From Planctomycetota bacterium (GTDB taxonomy: Bacteria; Planctomycetota; SZUA-567; H5-PLA8), in contig JACQFI010000037.1 of NCBI GenBank assembly GCA_016200135.1, positions 114,455 through 178,454 on the forward strand: a stretch of DNA of 64,000 nucleotides, read 5' to 3'. Shown in pieces: positions 7,458-17,894 of the stretch. A program made the position numbers and the translations under genes. The notes below the pieces were generated by a model. The model was not told the origin of the DNA. It was given only the letters and a program-made list of their open reading frames with translations, and did no database searches. Within the stretch, counting starts at the first letter, position 1; each line of letters opens with the position of its first letter.

Positions 7458-8993
7458 CTAGTGGCACTTTAGCCTCCGGAAGGCGTAGAAGCACATCCGC
7501 AGCAGCAGCCAACCATGGCGGAAGCGGCTGATGTTCGTCGTGCCGTACGTGCGGTCGCGGTAGCGGATGGGCAGGTCCTGGACCTTCAGGTTCAGTTTGG
7601 CGGCGCCGAAGAGCAGGTCGAAGTCGCCGAAGGGATCGAAGTCGCCGAAGTACCTTCGGCCCGCGATGATCTTCTCGTAGTCGGCCTTCGTGAGCACCTT
7701 GGTTCCGCAGAGCGTGTCTTTGACTTGCTGTTCGATGAGGAACGTGAAGGCCATGCCGAAGAACTTGTTCGCGCAGAGGTTCAGGAAGCGCATGGCCTTC
7801 TCTTCCATCGGATAGACCAGGCGCGACCCGTTGACGAACTCGACGCGGCCCGTGGCGAGGGCTTCGTAGAAGTGCGGCAGGTCCTCGGGTGCGACGGTGA
7901 TGTCGGCATCGAGGATCATGAGCACTTCGCCGGAGGCCTTGCTGAAGCCGAGGCGCACAGCGTCGCCCTTGCCCTTGCCGGACTGCTTGTAGACCTGGAT
8001 GCCCATCTCGGGGTGCTTGTCGCGGGCCTCGAGGCAGCGCGCATAGGTGTCGTCGGTGCTGTTGCCTTCGACGAAGATCAGTTCGGTGCGCGCGCCCATG
8101 TGCGGCAGGCGCTCGACGATCTGCGCGATGTTGCCGGCCTCGTTGCGGCACGGCACGACGACCGTGACCACGGGCGGTTCTTTAAAGGCCGGCGCCGGGA
8201 ACCGTGCGACCATGAAGTTGCTCACGCAGAGCGAGCGGAAGGGCCAAAGCGAGGCGAGGAAGCGGTTGCAGAAACGGCTGACGAGCGGGAAGCGTTTGGG
8301 CATCAGGATGCGGTGGTAACGCCGGACGACCTCGAAGCCCCGCAGGGCGAGCAGGCCTGCCACGTCGTCGGGCGTAACCCAACTGATCGCGGGGTGGCGC
8401 GTCTTTAAATGGAGCGTTTCGGCGAGGTTGAAGAACGGCTGCCAGACGCGGCTGTGGAAGTTCATGATCAGCCGCGTGCGCGGGTGGCTGACGGCCTTGA
8501 GGCTCTCGAAGACCGCCGCGATGTCGTAGAGGAAGCCGAGCACGTCGGAGAGGACGATGTAGTCGAAGGTCGCGCCTTGCGCGTCTTTGCAGAAGTCTTC
8601 GATGGAGCCGGCCACGAAGCGCAGATTCTTGCCGGGAAACTTTTCCTTTGCGCGGCGGATCATCTGTTCGCTGAGGTCCACGCCGACGCCTTGCGCGGGT
8701 TCCAGCGCGGCCAGGAGTTCGCCGAGGCCGCAGCCGACTTCAAGCACGCGCGCGCCGGGCGGGACGACGAAGCGGTACTGGCGCTCGAGCTCCAGGTAAT
8801 AGCCGAGGTTGCGGCGCCGCCACTTCTCGCGCTCGGGCGCGAGGGCGTCGAAGTACGCGCGGTAATGCGCGTTGCAGGAGGCCAGGTCCGCGGGACGGAA
8901 GGCGCGGTCCGCGTGCGCTTTCGCGGCGGCTTGCGGTTCCACTGTGGTTGGCTCGGCGCTCACGTCTTGAATGTTCCCATCGTTTGCTGACAC
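7458..8993 (-). CDS. Fused class I methyltransferase / family 2 glycosyltransferase
   Basis: 511-residue two-domain protein. Residues about 80-230 form a SAM methyltransferase (ARVLEVGCGLGELLAAL). Residues about 268-500 form a GT2 glycosyltransferase of the dolichol-phosphate-mannose-synthase kind: VVTVVVPCRNEAGNIAQIV, the DxD motif in MILDADITV, and the acceptor-side DTLCGTKVL and GDFDLLFG. Such fusions are known as bifunctional methyltransferase/GT2 proteins in bacterial surface-polysaccharide loci. No C-terminal membrane anchor is evident, although the end (LLLRMCFYAFRRLKCH) is hydrophobic. First gene of the five-gene minus-strand operon. It could make a polyprenyl-phosphate sugar used by the TPR membrane protein two genes downstream. 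Confidence 0.9.
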   Translation of the reverse strand: MSANDGNIQDVSAEPTTVEPQAAAKAHADRAFRPADLASCNAHYRAYFDALAPEREKWRRRNLGYYLELERQYRFVVPPGARVLEVGCGLGELLAALEPAQGVGVDLSEQMIRRAKEKFPGKNLRFVAGSIEDFCKDAQGATFDYIVLSDVLGFLYDIAAVFESLKAVSHPRTRLIMNFHSRVWQPFFNLAETLHLKTRHPAISWVTPDDVAGLLALRGFEVVRRYHRILMPKRFPLVSRFCNRFLASLWPFRSLCVSNFMVARFPAPAFKEPPVVTVVVPCRNEAGNIAQIVERLPHMGARTELIFVEGNSTDDTYARCLEARDKHPEMGIQVYKQSGKGKGDAVRLGFSKASGEVLMILDADITVAPEDLPHFYEALATGRVEFVNGSRLVYPMEEKAMRFLNLCANKFFGMAFTFLIEQQVKDTLCGTKVLTKADYEKIIAGRRYFGDFDPFGDFDLLFGAAKLNLKVQDLPIRYRDRTYGTTNISRFRHGWLLLRMCFYAFRRLKCH

Positions 8994-9134
8994 GGGTTCA
9001 CACAGTCAATTCTATAGATTCGTTCGGATATGACCAGCAACGCAAAGCAATAACGCACTTTCGGTGAGATTCTTGTTGAATACCTATCATTAACCTATAT
9101 TTGGTATAAATTAGGAACCGGGGAGGGATAGGCT
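8994..9134. promoter_or_regulatory. Divergent intergenic region with candidate SOS-type half-sites before the Y-family polymerase
   Basis: 141 AT-rich bases between the glycan operon (-) and the polymerase gene (+). The right half holds TACCTAT (9081-9087), AACCTAT (9092-9098), a TATAAA box (9105-9110) and TTAGGAAC (9111-9118) just before the ribosome site GGGGAGGG. The TTAGG/CCTAA half-sites recur upstream of lexA (13509, 13529, 13561), suggesting shared control. No ideal -35/-10 pair is present. Confidence 0.45.
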
Positions 9135-10346
9135 ATGCCACTTTCAACGCTCTTTCTCGATCTCAACTCGTACTTTGCCTCCGTGGAACAACAACTGCAG
9201 CCGCACCTACGCGGCAAGCCGGTGGCCGTGGTCCCCGTGGATACGGACTACACGTGTTGCATCGCCGCGAGCTACGAGGCCAAGCGTTTTGGCATCAAGA
9301 CGGGCACGGGCGTGCGCGAGGCCAAAGCGCTGTGCCCCGAGTTGCGCGTGGTGGTCGCGCGGACGGAGCGGTACGTCGAGATGCATCACACGATTTGCGC
9401 CGCCGTCGAGGCGTGCCTGCCGGTGCAGGGCGTGCTCTCGATCGACGAACTTTTTTGCCGCTTGGGCGCGCGCGAGCAGAACCTGGAAGCGGGCCAGGCG
9501 CTGGCCCGCCGGGTGAAGCAGGCGATCTATCGCCAGGCGGGCGAATGCCTGCGCTGCTCGATCGGGCTGGCGCCGAACCGTTTTCTGGCCAAGGTGGCGT
9601 CGGACATGCAGAAACCGGACGGGCTGGTGGCGCTGCAAGAACACGAGCTGCCACAACGCCTGTTCGCGCTCCAACTGACGGACCTTCCGGGCATCGGCCC
9701 GCGCATGGAGGCGCGCCTGCGGGGGCAGGGCGTTCACAGCGTGGAAGAGCTGTGCAAGAGATCGGAAGGCGAGATGGAGCGGCTGTGGCGCGGCATCGTG
9801 GGCCGGCGCTGGTGGCATGTGCTGCGCGGGCAGGAGATCTACGAAGCGCCCACGAGACGGCGCTCGGTGGGGCACCAGCACGTCCTGCCGCCGGAGCTAC
9901 GGGAGCCGGAGCAGGCGCGCGGGGTGCTGGTCCGGCTCTTGAGCAAGGCCGCGGCGCGCGCACGGCATCTGGGCTGCCGTGCGGGCGGCATGGCGGTCTG
10001 GATGCGCTACGTGGACGGGCGGGTCTGGAACGAGCAGGCGGGGCTGGGCCAATGCCGGAACACGCTCGACATGGCGCGCGCGTTCGCGGACCTCTGGCCG
10101 CGGCGTTTCAAGGGCGCGCCGTTGATGGTGGGCGTCACGCTCTACAACTTGAGCCCGGACCGCGGCGTGCCCGAGGCGCTGTTTTTCGAGGAACGGAAGC
10201 GCGAGCGGCTGGCGCGCGCGGTGGACGGCGTAAACGCGCGCCACGGCGCGAACGCGCTCTATCTGGCCGCGATGCATAGCGCGCGGGACAGCGCGCCCGC
10301 GCGCATCGCGTTCAGCAGCATTCCCGACCTGACGCTGAATGTATGA
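9135..10346 (+). CDS. Y-family DNA polymerase (DinB/UmuC-like)
   Basis: 403-residue translesion polymerase. The palm motif reads FLDLNSYFASVE, with metal ligand Asp9; the second carboxylate pair is in LSIDELF (Asp104, Glu105). Because these acidic residues are kept, it should be active, unlike ImuB-type relatives that have lost them. GLAPNRFLAKVASDMQKPDG and the helix-hairpin-helix region LTDLPGIGPRME (thumb) follow in order. Length is normal for DinB but the motif I wording (DLN rather than DMD) is closer to a divergent UmuC-like group. GGGGAGGG lies about 9 bases before the ATG. The upstream region shares short half-sites with the lexA promoter, consistent with damage induction. Confidence 0.9.
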   Translation: MPLSTLFLDLNSYFASVEQQLQPHLRGKPVAVVPVDTDYTCCIAASYEAKRFGIKTGTGVREAKALCPELRVVVARTERYVEMHHTICAAVEACLPVQGVLSIDELFCRLGAREQNLEAGQALARRVKQAIYRQAGECLRCSIGLAPNRFLAKVASDMQKPDGLVALQEHELPQRLFALQLTDLPGIGPRMEARLRGQGVHSVEELCKRSEGEMERLWRGIVGRRWWHVLRGQEIYEAPTRRRSVGHQHVLPPELREPEQARGVLVRLLSKAAARARHLGCRAGGMAVWMRYVDGRVWNEQAGLGQCRNTLDMARAFADLWPRRFKGAPLMVGVTLYNLSPDRGVPEALFFEERKRERLARAVDGVNARHGANALYLAAMHSARDSAPARIAFSSIPDLTLNV

Positions 10347-10347
10347 G

Positions 10348-11811
10348 CTAGGTGATGCCCAGTTCCTTCATCTTTTCCCAGAGGTTCTTGCGCGAGATGC
10401 CGAGCACTTCCGCGGCTTTGGTGCGGTTGCCGCGGGTGTAATCGAGCACGCGTTGAATATAGGCCCTTTCGGCGTCGTGGACCACATCGCGCAGCGGCCG
10501 GAAGGTGAACGGATCGAGGCCGGTGACGTTCGGATTGCTCGCGGGCGCCGGCTGTGCCAAGGGCACCGCCACCGGCGCGGCGGCCGGCGCCTGGTAGCCC
10601 TGCGAGAGCATGGTCATGCCCGCGGTGGGAACCACGGCATCCGGGCGCATGGCGGCGGGCGTCTGGAGCAGGTAGCGGCGCTCCAGTTTGTCGGACTTGC
10701 CGGCCATGGCGATGGCGCGCATCACGGCGTTCTCGAGTTCGCGGATGTTGCCCGGCCACGAGTACAGGCCCATCTCGCGCAGGGCGCCCTCTTCCACATC
10801 CATGCGCCGGCCGCCGCTGTGCACGCGGCAGAAGTGTTCGACGAGCAGCGGCAGGTCTTCGAGGCGTTCGCGCAGGGGCGGCATGTTGAGTTCGACGACG
10901 TGGAGGCGGAAGTACAGGTCGTCGCGAAACCGCGCCTGGCGGACCATCATCGAGAGATCGACCTTGGAGGCGACGATCACGCGCACGTCCACCTTGATCG
11001 TCTTGGTGCCGCCGATGCGCTCGAACTCGCGCTCCTGCAGCACGCGCAGGAGCTTCACTTGCGTGGAGATGCTCATGTCGTCGATATCGTCGAGAAAGAT
11101 CGAGCCGCCGTGGGCGAGTTCGAAACGGCCGAGCTTGCGCTCTTTGGCGTCGGTGAAAGCGCCTTTCTCGTGGCCGAAGAGTTCGTCTTCGAGCAGCGAG
11201 TCCGGAAGCGCGGCGCAGGAGAGCTTGATGAGGCGCTTGTCGCAGCGCGGCGAGTTGCGGTGGATGGCCTGCGCGGCGAGTTCCTTGCCGGTGCCGGACT
11301 CGCCGGTGATCAGCACCGTCGCGTCGCTGGGACCGATGGTCTCGATCATGCGGTAGAGTTCCTGCATGCGGTTCGACTTGCCGACGATGCGGTCGATCTT
11401 GAAGCGCCCGGTGACCTGGGTTTTCAGCGCTTCGATCTCGGCCTTGAGCTTGCGGACCTCCTCGATCTTCTGCAGGCGCGCGAGGACTTCCTCGTTGAGG
11501 AATGGCTTGACGAGATAATCCGCGCCCTGCTTGGTGGCGTGGATGGCGGTCTCGACGGTCTGGTGCGCGGTGATGACCAGGAGCGAGACGTCGGTGTTGT
11601 GCTTGCGCGCGATGGGCAGGAGGTCGATCCCCGAGCCGTCGGGGAGTTGCAGGTCGGTGATGAGGATGTCGAAGCTCTGGTGTTCGAGGGCTTCCAGGGC
11701 CTGCTTGCGGTTCTCAGCGCGCACGACGGCGTGGCCGGCGTCGGAGAGGTCGTCGCCCAAGGTCGTGCGGATGGTGCGTTCGTCGTCCACGAGCAGAATC
11801 TTCAGTCCCAT
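10348..11811 (-). CDS. Sigma-54-dependent response regulator (NtrC type)
   Basis: 487 residues in three domains. Receiver (1-120) with phospho-acceptor Asp53, acidic pocket Asp9/Asp10 and Lys102. AAA+ ATPase (about 140-375) with Walker A GESGTGKE (170-177) and a Walker B-like IFLDDIDD. A Fis-type DNA-binding helix-turn-helix ends the protein (RTKAAEVLGISRKNLWEK). The sigma-54 contact loop reads GAFTDA (217-222) rather than GAFTGA. A long Pro/Ala-rich linker separates ATPase and DNA-binding domain. The sensor kinase gene lies 22 bases upstream on the same strand, so the two form a pair. Targets are unknown. The stop lies next to the polymerase stop (convergent). Confidence 0.95.
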   Translation of the reverse strand: MGLKILLVDDERTIRTTLGDDLSDAGHAVVRAENRKQALEALEHQSFDILITDLQLPDGSGIDLLPIARKHNTDVSLLVITAHQTVETAIHATKQGADYLVKPFLNEEVLARLQKIEEVRKLKAEIEALKTQVTGRFKIDRIVGKSNRMQELYRMIETIGPSDATVLITGESGTGKELAAQAIHRNSPRCDKRLIKLSCAALPDSLLEDELFGHEKGAFTDAKERKLGRFELAHGGSIFLDDIDDMSISTQVKLLRVLQEREFERIGGTKTIKVDVRVIVASKVDLSMMVRQARFRDDLYFRLHVVELNMPPLRERLEDLPLLVEHFCRVHSGGRRMDVEEGALREMGLYSWPGNIRELENAVMRAIAMAGKSDKLERRYLLQTPAAMRPDAVVPTAGMTMLSQGYQAPAAAPVAVPLAQPAPASNPNVTGLDPFTFRPLRDVVHDAERAYIQRVLDYTRGNRTKAAEVLGISRKNLWEKMKELGIT

Positions 11812-11833
11812 TGCGTCTCGATCCTCGATTTCT

Positions 11834-13294
11834 CTAGGCGCCCGCCCGAGCGTCCTGCTTGGACGCGGGTACGTTCGCCCCTTCTTCGCCCGCGGGCAGC
11901 CAGACAGTGAACGCCGAGCCTTTGCCCTCGGCGCTCTCGATCTCCATCGTCCCGCCGTGCTCGTTCACAATATGGTTAACGATTGCGAGCCCCAGGCCGG
12001 TGCCGTGGCCCTCGGCTTTGGTGGAGAAGAAGAACTCGCCGGCCTTCTTGCGCGTCTCTTCGGACATGCCGAGGCCGGTGTCGGCCACGCGCGCGAAGGC
12101 GCGGGTATCGCGCAGGCCCGCCGAGACGGTCAGGAGGCGAGGGCTTTCGCGGGCGGCCATGGCGTCGAGAGCGTTGACGATCAGATTCAGGAAGACCTGC
12201 CCGAGCTCGGCGCGGTTGCCCGTGATCACCGCGTGCGTTTCGCCCGGCTTGGGGTACTCCTTCACGACTTCCACGTTCATGCTTGTGATGCGGTGCTTGC
12301 TGAAGAGCAGCGCGCCGTCGATGACCTCGGCCAGGTCCGTGCGCCCGCGTTCTTGGGTGGGACGGGCGAAACGCAGCATCGAGGAGACGATGTTCTGAAC
12401 GCGGCCGAGACCTTCCACGATCATCTCGATGTATTCCGCGTCGCGCGTGCCGGGCTCGGCCTTCTTCTGCAGCGAACGCGCCGCGTTCAGCATGCCGCCA
12501 AGGGGATTGTTGATCTCGTGGGCGACGCCCGCGGCGAGACGGCCCGAGACGGAGAGGCGTTCGCTGACGATGAGCTTCTTCTGCGCCTCTTCCAGATTCT
12601 GAACGGCCTCGTGCACACGGCGCTCCAGGTTGACGCGCAGGTCGTTCACTTCATCCACCATGGCGTTGTAAGAGCGGACGAGCGCGCCGATCTCGTCGGT
12701 GCGTTCGCTGTGGGGGACCTTGGGCAGGATGCCGTGCCCGCCGGCCACGAGCCGGCTGGCCGCGGCGAGGCGCTCGACGGGGTTGATCACCAACCGCAGT
12801 GTAAGCATATACACGGCAACGCCGAGCATGACCGTACCGACGAGCATGCTGATAAAGAGCGCCCAGAGTTCGCGTTCGAGCGCGAGGTCCGGCGGCGGCG
12901 CGGCGAGATAGAGCGTCCACGCTTCGCGGCCTTCCGGGTCGGCAATGTGGCGGACGATGTTCATGCCGTCGCGCTGCTTCTCGTCGAGCCGCTCCGGCGG
13001 AGCCTCGGGGCGGCTCCACCCGACCACGCGGTCGTCGCCGTCGCAGACGCTCCATTCGCCGGGCGCGGGCTGGACGTTGAAGATCTCCCGGCGTTCCGCG
13101 AGCGCCAAGCGGCGCTGGTCGCGCGGGATGAGTTCGAGAATCGTGGCGAGCATCTGCGCGGCGGCCTCGCCGCGTTCGCGGCTCTTGCGCACGCTCGGCC
13201 CGGCCATCTCGGGCAGGAGCGCCGCGGCCACGAGCACGTACAAGATCCCCATCAGCGAGGCGATCAAAAGGAGGATCTTCGCGCGCAGCTTCAT
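11834..13294 (-). CDS. Membrane sensor histidine kinase
   Basis: 486 residues. First membrane helix at about 7-27, an extracytoplasmic sensor region to about 140, second helix at about 144-166, HAMP linker (about 167-220), coiled coil, HisKA domain with phospho-acceptor His259 in GVAHEINNPLGG, and a HATPase domain with NALDAM (N box), DTGLGM (G1) and GTGLGLAIV (G2). The HEINNPL form is typical of NtrB/AtoS/ZraS-like kinases that feed sigma-54 regulators, matching the downstream gene. The sensor region shows no recognisable ligand domain. First gene of a two-gene operon. Confidence 0.94.
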   Translation of the reverse strand: MKLRAKILLLIASLMGILYVLVAAALLPEMAGPSVRKSRERGEAAAQMLATILELIPRDQRRLALAERREIFNVQPAPGEWSVCDGDDRVVGWSRPEAPPERLDEKQRDGMNIVRHIADPEGREAWTLYLAAPPPDLALERELWALFISMLVGTVMLGVAVYMLTLRLVINPVERLAAASRLVAGGHGILPKVPHSERTDEIGALVRSYNAMVDEVNDLRVNLERRVHEAVQNLEEAQKKLIVSERLSVSGRLAAGVAHEINNPLGGMLNAARSLQKKAEPGTRDAEYIEMIVEGLGRVQNIVSSMLRFARPTQERGRTDLAEVIDGALLFSKHRITSMNVEVVKEYPKPGETHAVITGNRAELGQVFLNLIVNALDAMAARESPRLLTVSAGLRDTRAFARVADTGLGMSEETRKKAGEFFFSTKAEGHGTGLGLAIVNHIVNEHGGTMEIESAEGKGSAFTVWLPAGEEGANVPASKQDARAGA

Positions 13295-13663
13295 CTAGCG
13301 AGTCCTGAGTGCCTCTGGCCTAGAGTTACGCATGCCTATGTTGTGCGCAAGTATTTAAGGTCCGTTTTTGAAAAGAGTTAGGTACTTATGAATTGGTTAC
13401 CATTTCGTTACATACGTTATGACTTGCCACAGACATTTGCAATAGGAATTTGAAGTTCTGTATTCATTCTGGCTATTTTCGCTAAACTTGGCTGGCAAAC
13501 ATGCCGACTTAGGATTATGTTAAGACATTTAGGAGAATACTTGGACTGCATTCCTACGAATTAGGTATGCAGTTGGTTAAGATTGAGCCGATAATAAGCC
13601 CTAAGCGAAGGGTAAAAGCATTTCGGGTTTCAAGAAGACAAGCCAGCGAGCGAGGAAAGAGCG
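13295..13663. other. AT-rich divergent region between histidine kinase and lexA
   Basis: 369 bases without a gene. It is the most AT-rich spacer in this part of the window and should hold promoters for both the kinase operon (-) and lexA (+). TTAGG half-sites stand at 13509, 13529 and 13561, and a near-perfect 27-base inverted repeat at 13546-13572. No other gene-like frame is convincing. Confidence 0.6.
13546..13572. promoter_or_regulatory. Candidate LexA operator: 11+5+11 inverted repeat upstream of lexA
   Basis: CTGCATTCCTA, five spacer bases, then TAGGTATGCAG. The two arms match when inverted except for one base. It lies 92 bases before the lexA start, where an autoregulatory operator would be expected. 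The inner half-site (TAGG.AT) partly recurs before the Y-family polymerase gene. It does not match the E. coli (CTGT-N8-ACAG) or B. subtilis (GAAC-N4-GTTC) operators, but LexA sites differ between phyla. Confidence 0.5.
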
Positions 13664-14269
13664 ATGAACTACACGCCCAAACAGCTTCAAATCTTGCGGC
13701 TCATTTACGACTACCAGCAGCAGCACGGGTTCTCGCCGACCTACGCCGAGCTCGCCAAGGACTTGGGCGTCTCGACGATCACGGTCTTCGAGCACCTCGA
13801 AGCGCTCGAGCGCAAGGGCGCGATCCGCCGCCGCCGCCACGAGGCGCGCTCGGTGGAGATCATCGAGCCGAACTTTTTGCGCGAGCAGGGCAACCGCAAG
13901 ACGCTGCCGCTGCGCGGAACGATCGCCGCGGGCAAGCCCATCGAGGCCGTGGAGTCGTCCGAGGAAGTGCCCATCGGCGACGTCTTCGGTTCGTCCACCA
14001 ATACGTTCGTCCTGAAGGTGAAGGGCGACTCGATGATCGAAGACCACATCATGGACGGCGACCTGATCGTCGTCGAAGGCTGCGACCACGCGCACGACGG
14101 CGAGATCGTCGTGGCGCTGCTGCCCGACGGCCAGGCGACGCTCAAGCGCTACTACCGCGAGAACGGCAGAATTCGCCTGCAGCCCTCCAACGCGACGATG
14201 CAGCCGATCTTCAGCGATACGGTCAAGGTTCAGGGCATCTACCGAGGGCTGGTGCGCAAACTGAAGTAA
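13664..14269 (+). CDS. lexA: LexA repressor
   Basis: SOS repressor, 201 residues, normal length. Winged helix N-terminus (MNYTPKQLQILRLIYDYQQ) with recognition-helix region VSTITVFEHLEALERKG. Self-cleavage bond Ala89-Gly90 in TIAAGKP; catalytic Ser123 in KGDSM and Lys161 in ATLKRYY, the standard S24 peptidase pair. On RecA activation it should cleave itself and release SOS genes. AGGAAAG lies 6 bases before the ATG. A strong intrinsic terminator follows at once, so it is monocistronic. The recognition helix differs from E. coli, in line with a different operator. A Y-family polymerase 3.3 kb upstream is a likely member of its regulon. Confidence 0.96.
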   Translation: MNYTPKQLQILRLIYDYQQQHGFSPTYAELAKDLGVSTITVFEHLEALERKGAIRRRRHEARSVEIIEPNFLREQGNRKTLPLRGTIAAGKPIEAVESSEEVPIGDVFGSSTNTFVLKVKGDSMIEDHIMDGDLIVVEGCDHAHDGEIVVALLPDGQATLKRYYRENGRIRLQPSNATMQPIFSDTVKVQGIYRGLVRKLK

Positions 14270-14297
14270 CCCCGCCTTCCGCAGCATCTGGAAAAGA

Positions 14298-14321
14298 GGC
14301 CGCCTTTGGGCGGCCTTTTTT
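14298..14321 (+). terminator. Intrinsic terminator after lexA
   Basis: GGCCGCC pairs with GGCGGCC over a TTTG loop and is followed by six T. It lies 29 bases after the lexA stop. Confidence 0.93.
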
Positions 14322-14342
14322 CGTAGAGCGTAGAGCGTAGAG
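14322..14342. repeat. Heptanucleotide tandem repeat (CGTAGAG x3)
   Basis: Three exact copies of CGTAGAG, then degenerate units (CGAAGGG, CGGAGTG). The reverse complement CTCTACG is the unit of the long array at 63875-63993. Confidence 0.8.
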
Positions 14343-14357
14343 CGAAGGGCGGAGTGT

Positions 14358-15080
14358 TCAGGTCTTGCGCGCGATGGCTTGATAAAGCCACGTCTCTTCT
14401 GCTTTCTCTTGCTTTTCCGTGTGCTCGAACTCAATCGCAAATCCAGCACGGCGCAGTTCGGCGCTTAGTTCAACATCGCGGAGGATCCTCCGGTTTGGGT
14501 GGTACAGATTGTCGCCGATGCGTTTCAGGTCTTCGGGGTTGCCTTTGGGAAAATGGAGCCAGAGGACGCCTTTTTCATCGAGCAGAAAGGCCTTATCGAA
14601 GCGGACGTCCGGATGGCGCGCCATGGTTTCCATAACTAATGCGCCGCCGGGTTTGAGCAGCCGAAGGAGCGCGGCATAAAGGCTGGCGCGCTCTTCGTTG
14701 AAGACGATGCAATGCAGGCAGTGGCCGTCCACGATCAGGTCGAAGAGCGCTTCGCCTTCCATCTTGAGCACGTCCTGCACTTTGAACTCGGCTTTTAGCT
14801 TGCGCGCGGCGGCGTTCTTTGCGGCCATGCGGACGGCGGTCGCAGAGATGTCCACGCCCAAGGCGTCGTAGCCGCGTTCGGCCAGCAGGCAGGTGATGGG
14901 CCCCGTGCCGCAGCCGATCTCCAGGGAGCGCTCGGAAGCTCCAGGTGGGCCGAGGCGCTTTAGAGCGGCCTCGAGGAACGGCCGCATGTAGAATGCGTCG
15001 AAGGCCGTCTTGTCCCAGCAGTCGTGGCCTGCGGCTTCGAGTTTCTGGTAGGCGTGCTCGTGGCCTTCGTAATATTTCAT
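14358..15080 (-). CDS. Class I SAM-dependent methyltransferase
   Basis: 240 residues. Motif I is [19 protein letters not shown], motif [10 protein letters not shown], and the post-motif [14 protein letters not shown] is followed by [11 protein letters not shown]. These place it among small-molecule methyltransferases of the methyltransf_11/25 type. The start is preceded by GGGAG. It stands alone, convergent with lexA and divergent from acetyl-CoA synthetase. The His-Cys-rich DGHCLHCI stretch is uncommon, but a role cannot be inferred from it. Substrate unknown. Confidence 0.85.
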   Translation of the reverse strand: MKYYEGHEHAYQKLEAAGHDCWDKTAFDAFYMRPFLEAALKRLGPPGASERSLEIGCGTGPITCLLAERGYDALGVDISATAVRMAAKNAAARKLKAEFKVQDVLKMEGEALFDLIVDGHCLHCIVFNEERASLYAALLRLLKPGGALVMETMARHPDVRFDKAFLLDEKGVLWLHFPKGNPEDLKRIGDNLYHPNRRILRDVELSAELRRAGFAIEFEHTEKQEKAEETWLYQAIARKT

Positions 15081-15181
15081 TGTGGTCTCCCGCTTGGCTT
15101 GACGCTTTGCAAAATGGACCGCATACTTTAACGTGCTTCATCCATCATCCGCCAACCAAATCCGCCGGGGGGAATCGCGCG

Positions 15182-17140
<1,959 letters not shown>

Positions 17141-17148
17141 TCGAGGTT

Positions 17149-17168
17149 GCGCGGGACGGTTCCCGCGC
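17149..17168 (+). other. Hairpin after acs
   Basis: GCGCGGGA and TCCCGCGC form a perfect 8-bp stem with a CGGT loop. Only a weak T-rich stretch (GGGTTATTT) follows, so it may be a leaky terminator or an RNA-stability element between acs and the next gene. Confidence 0.55.
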
Positions 17169-17199
17169 GGGTTATTTCATATCACCTTTGGAGAGAACC

Positions 17200-17739
17200 A
17201 TGACTTACGCGGCAAAAAGTGTTCTGGCGGCGGTCGTTCTTCTGGCGGTCACGGCGCATGCGGCGGAGAAGCAGACGCTCGCGAACGCGAAGGTGGGCGA
17301 CTGGGTGGAGTACAAGCAGACGGTCGATGCCAACGGCCGGAGCATGGAGATGTCCACCAAGCAGGCGGTGACGGCCAAGGACGAGAAGTCGATCACACTG
17401 AAGTCGCAGATGACGGTGATGGGCCGCGAACTGCCCGGCGGCGAGATCAAGATCCCGCTTGATCAGGAGTACAATCCGGCCGGCGGCGCCAAGGGTTCGG
17501 CCAAGATGGAAGAGACGGAGACCGGCGAGGAGACGCTGACCGCGGGCGGCAAGGAGTACAAGTGCCGCTGGGTGAAGGTGAAGGGCACGACCGAAGGCCG
17601 CGGCGGCAAGGAAGTACCGTTCGAAGGCAAGGTCTGGATCTGCAAGGACGTGCCGCTCGGCGGCATGGTGAAGATGGACGGCAAGGCGGACGGCAACACG
17701 TTTAAGAAGGAACTCACGGGCTGCGGGCAGGGCAAGTAG
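17200..17739 (+). CDS. Small secreted protein of unknown function
   Basis: 179 residues with a clear signal peptide (MTYAAKSVLAAVVLLAVTAH, probable cleavage at AHA-AE). The mature part is lysine- and glycine-rich and predicted mostly beta: GDWVEYKQTVDANG, KSITLKSQMTVMG, KEYKCRWVKVKG and a closing PLGGMVKMDG. Repeated beta strands of this kind are seen in small planctomycete exported proteins whose role is unknown. A TTTGGAGAG site lies just before ATG 17200, so that start is preferred to an ATG four codons upstream. Two cysteines in the mature region could form a disulfide. It has its own terminator downstream. Confidence 0.75.
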   Translation: MTYAAKSVLAAVVLLAVTAHAAEKQTLANAKVGDWVEYKQTVDANGRSMEMSTKQAVTAKDEKSITLKSQMTVMGRELPGGEIKIPLDQEYNPAGGAKGSAKMEETETGEETLTAGGKEYKCRWVKVKGTTEGRGGKEVPFEGKVWICKDVPLGGMVKMDGKADGNTFKKELTGCGQGK

Positions 17740-17771
17740 TAACGCCATTTTGGATTTCCGATTTTCGATTG

Positions 17772-17806
17772 GCGGCGCGGACTCTGTTCCGCGCCGCTTT
17801 GTTTTC
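17772..17806 (+). terminator. Intrinsic terminator after small secreted protein gene
   Basis: GCGGCGCGGA pairs exactly with TCCGCGCCGC over a six-base loop and TTTGTTTT follows. The 21 bases before it are degenerate heptamers (GATTTCC GATTTTC GATTGGC), part of the seven-base repeat family. Confidence 0.88.
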
Positions 17807-17894
17807 AGACGATCCGCGACTTTTCTGCACCCTTGACCGCCTCTCGCGCGATTGCATACCGGCGTGTGGCCCTCATGCGAAAGGTGTATGGGAT

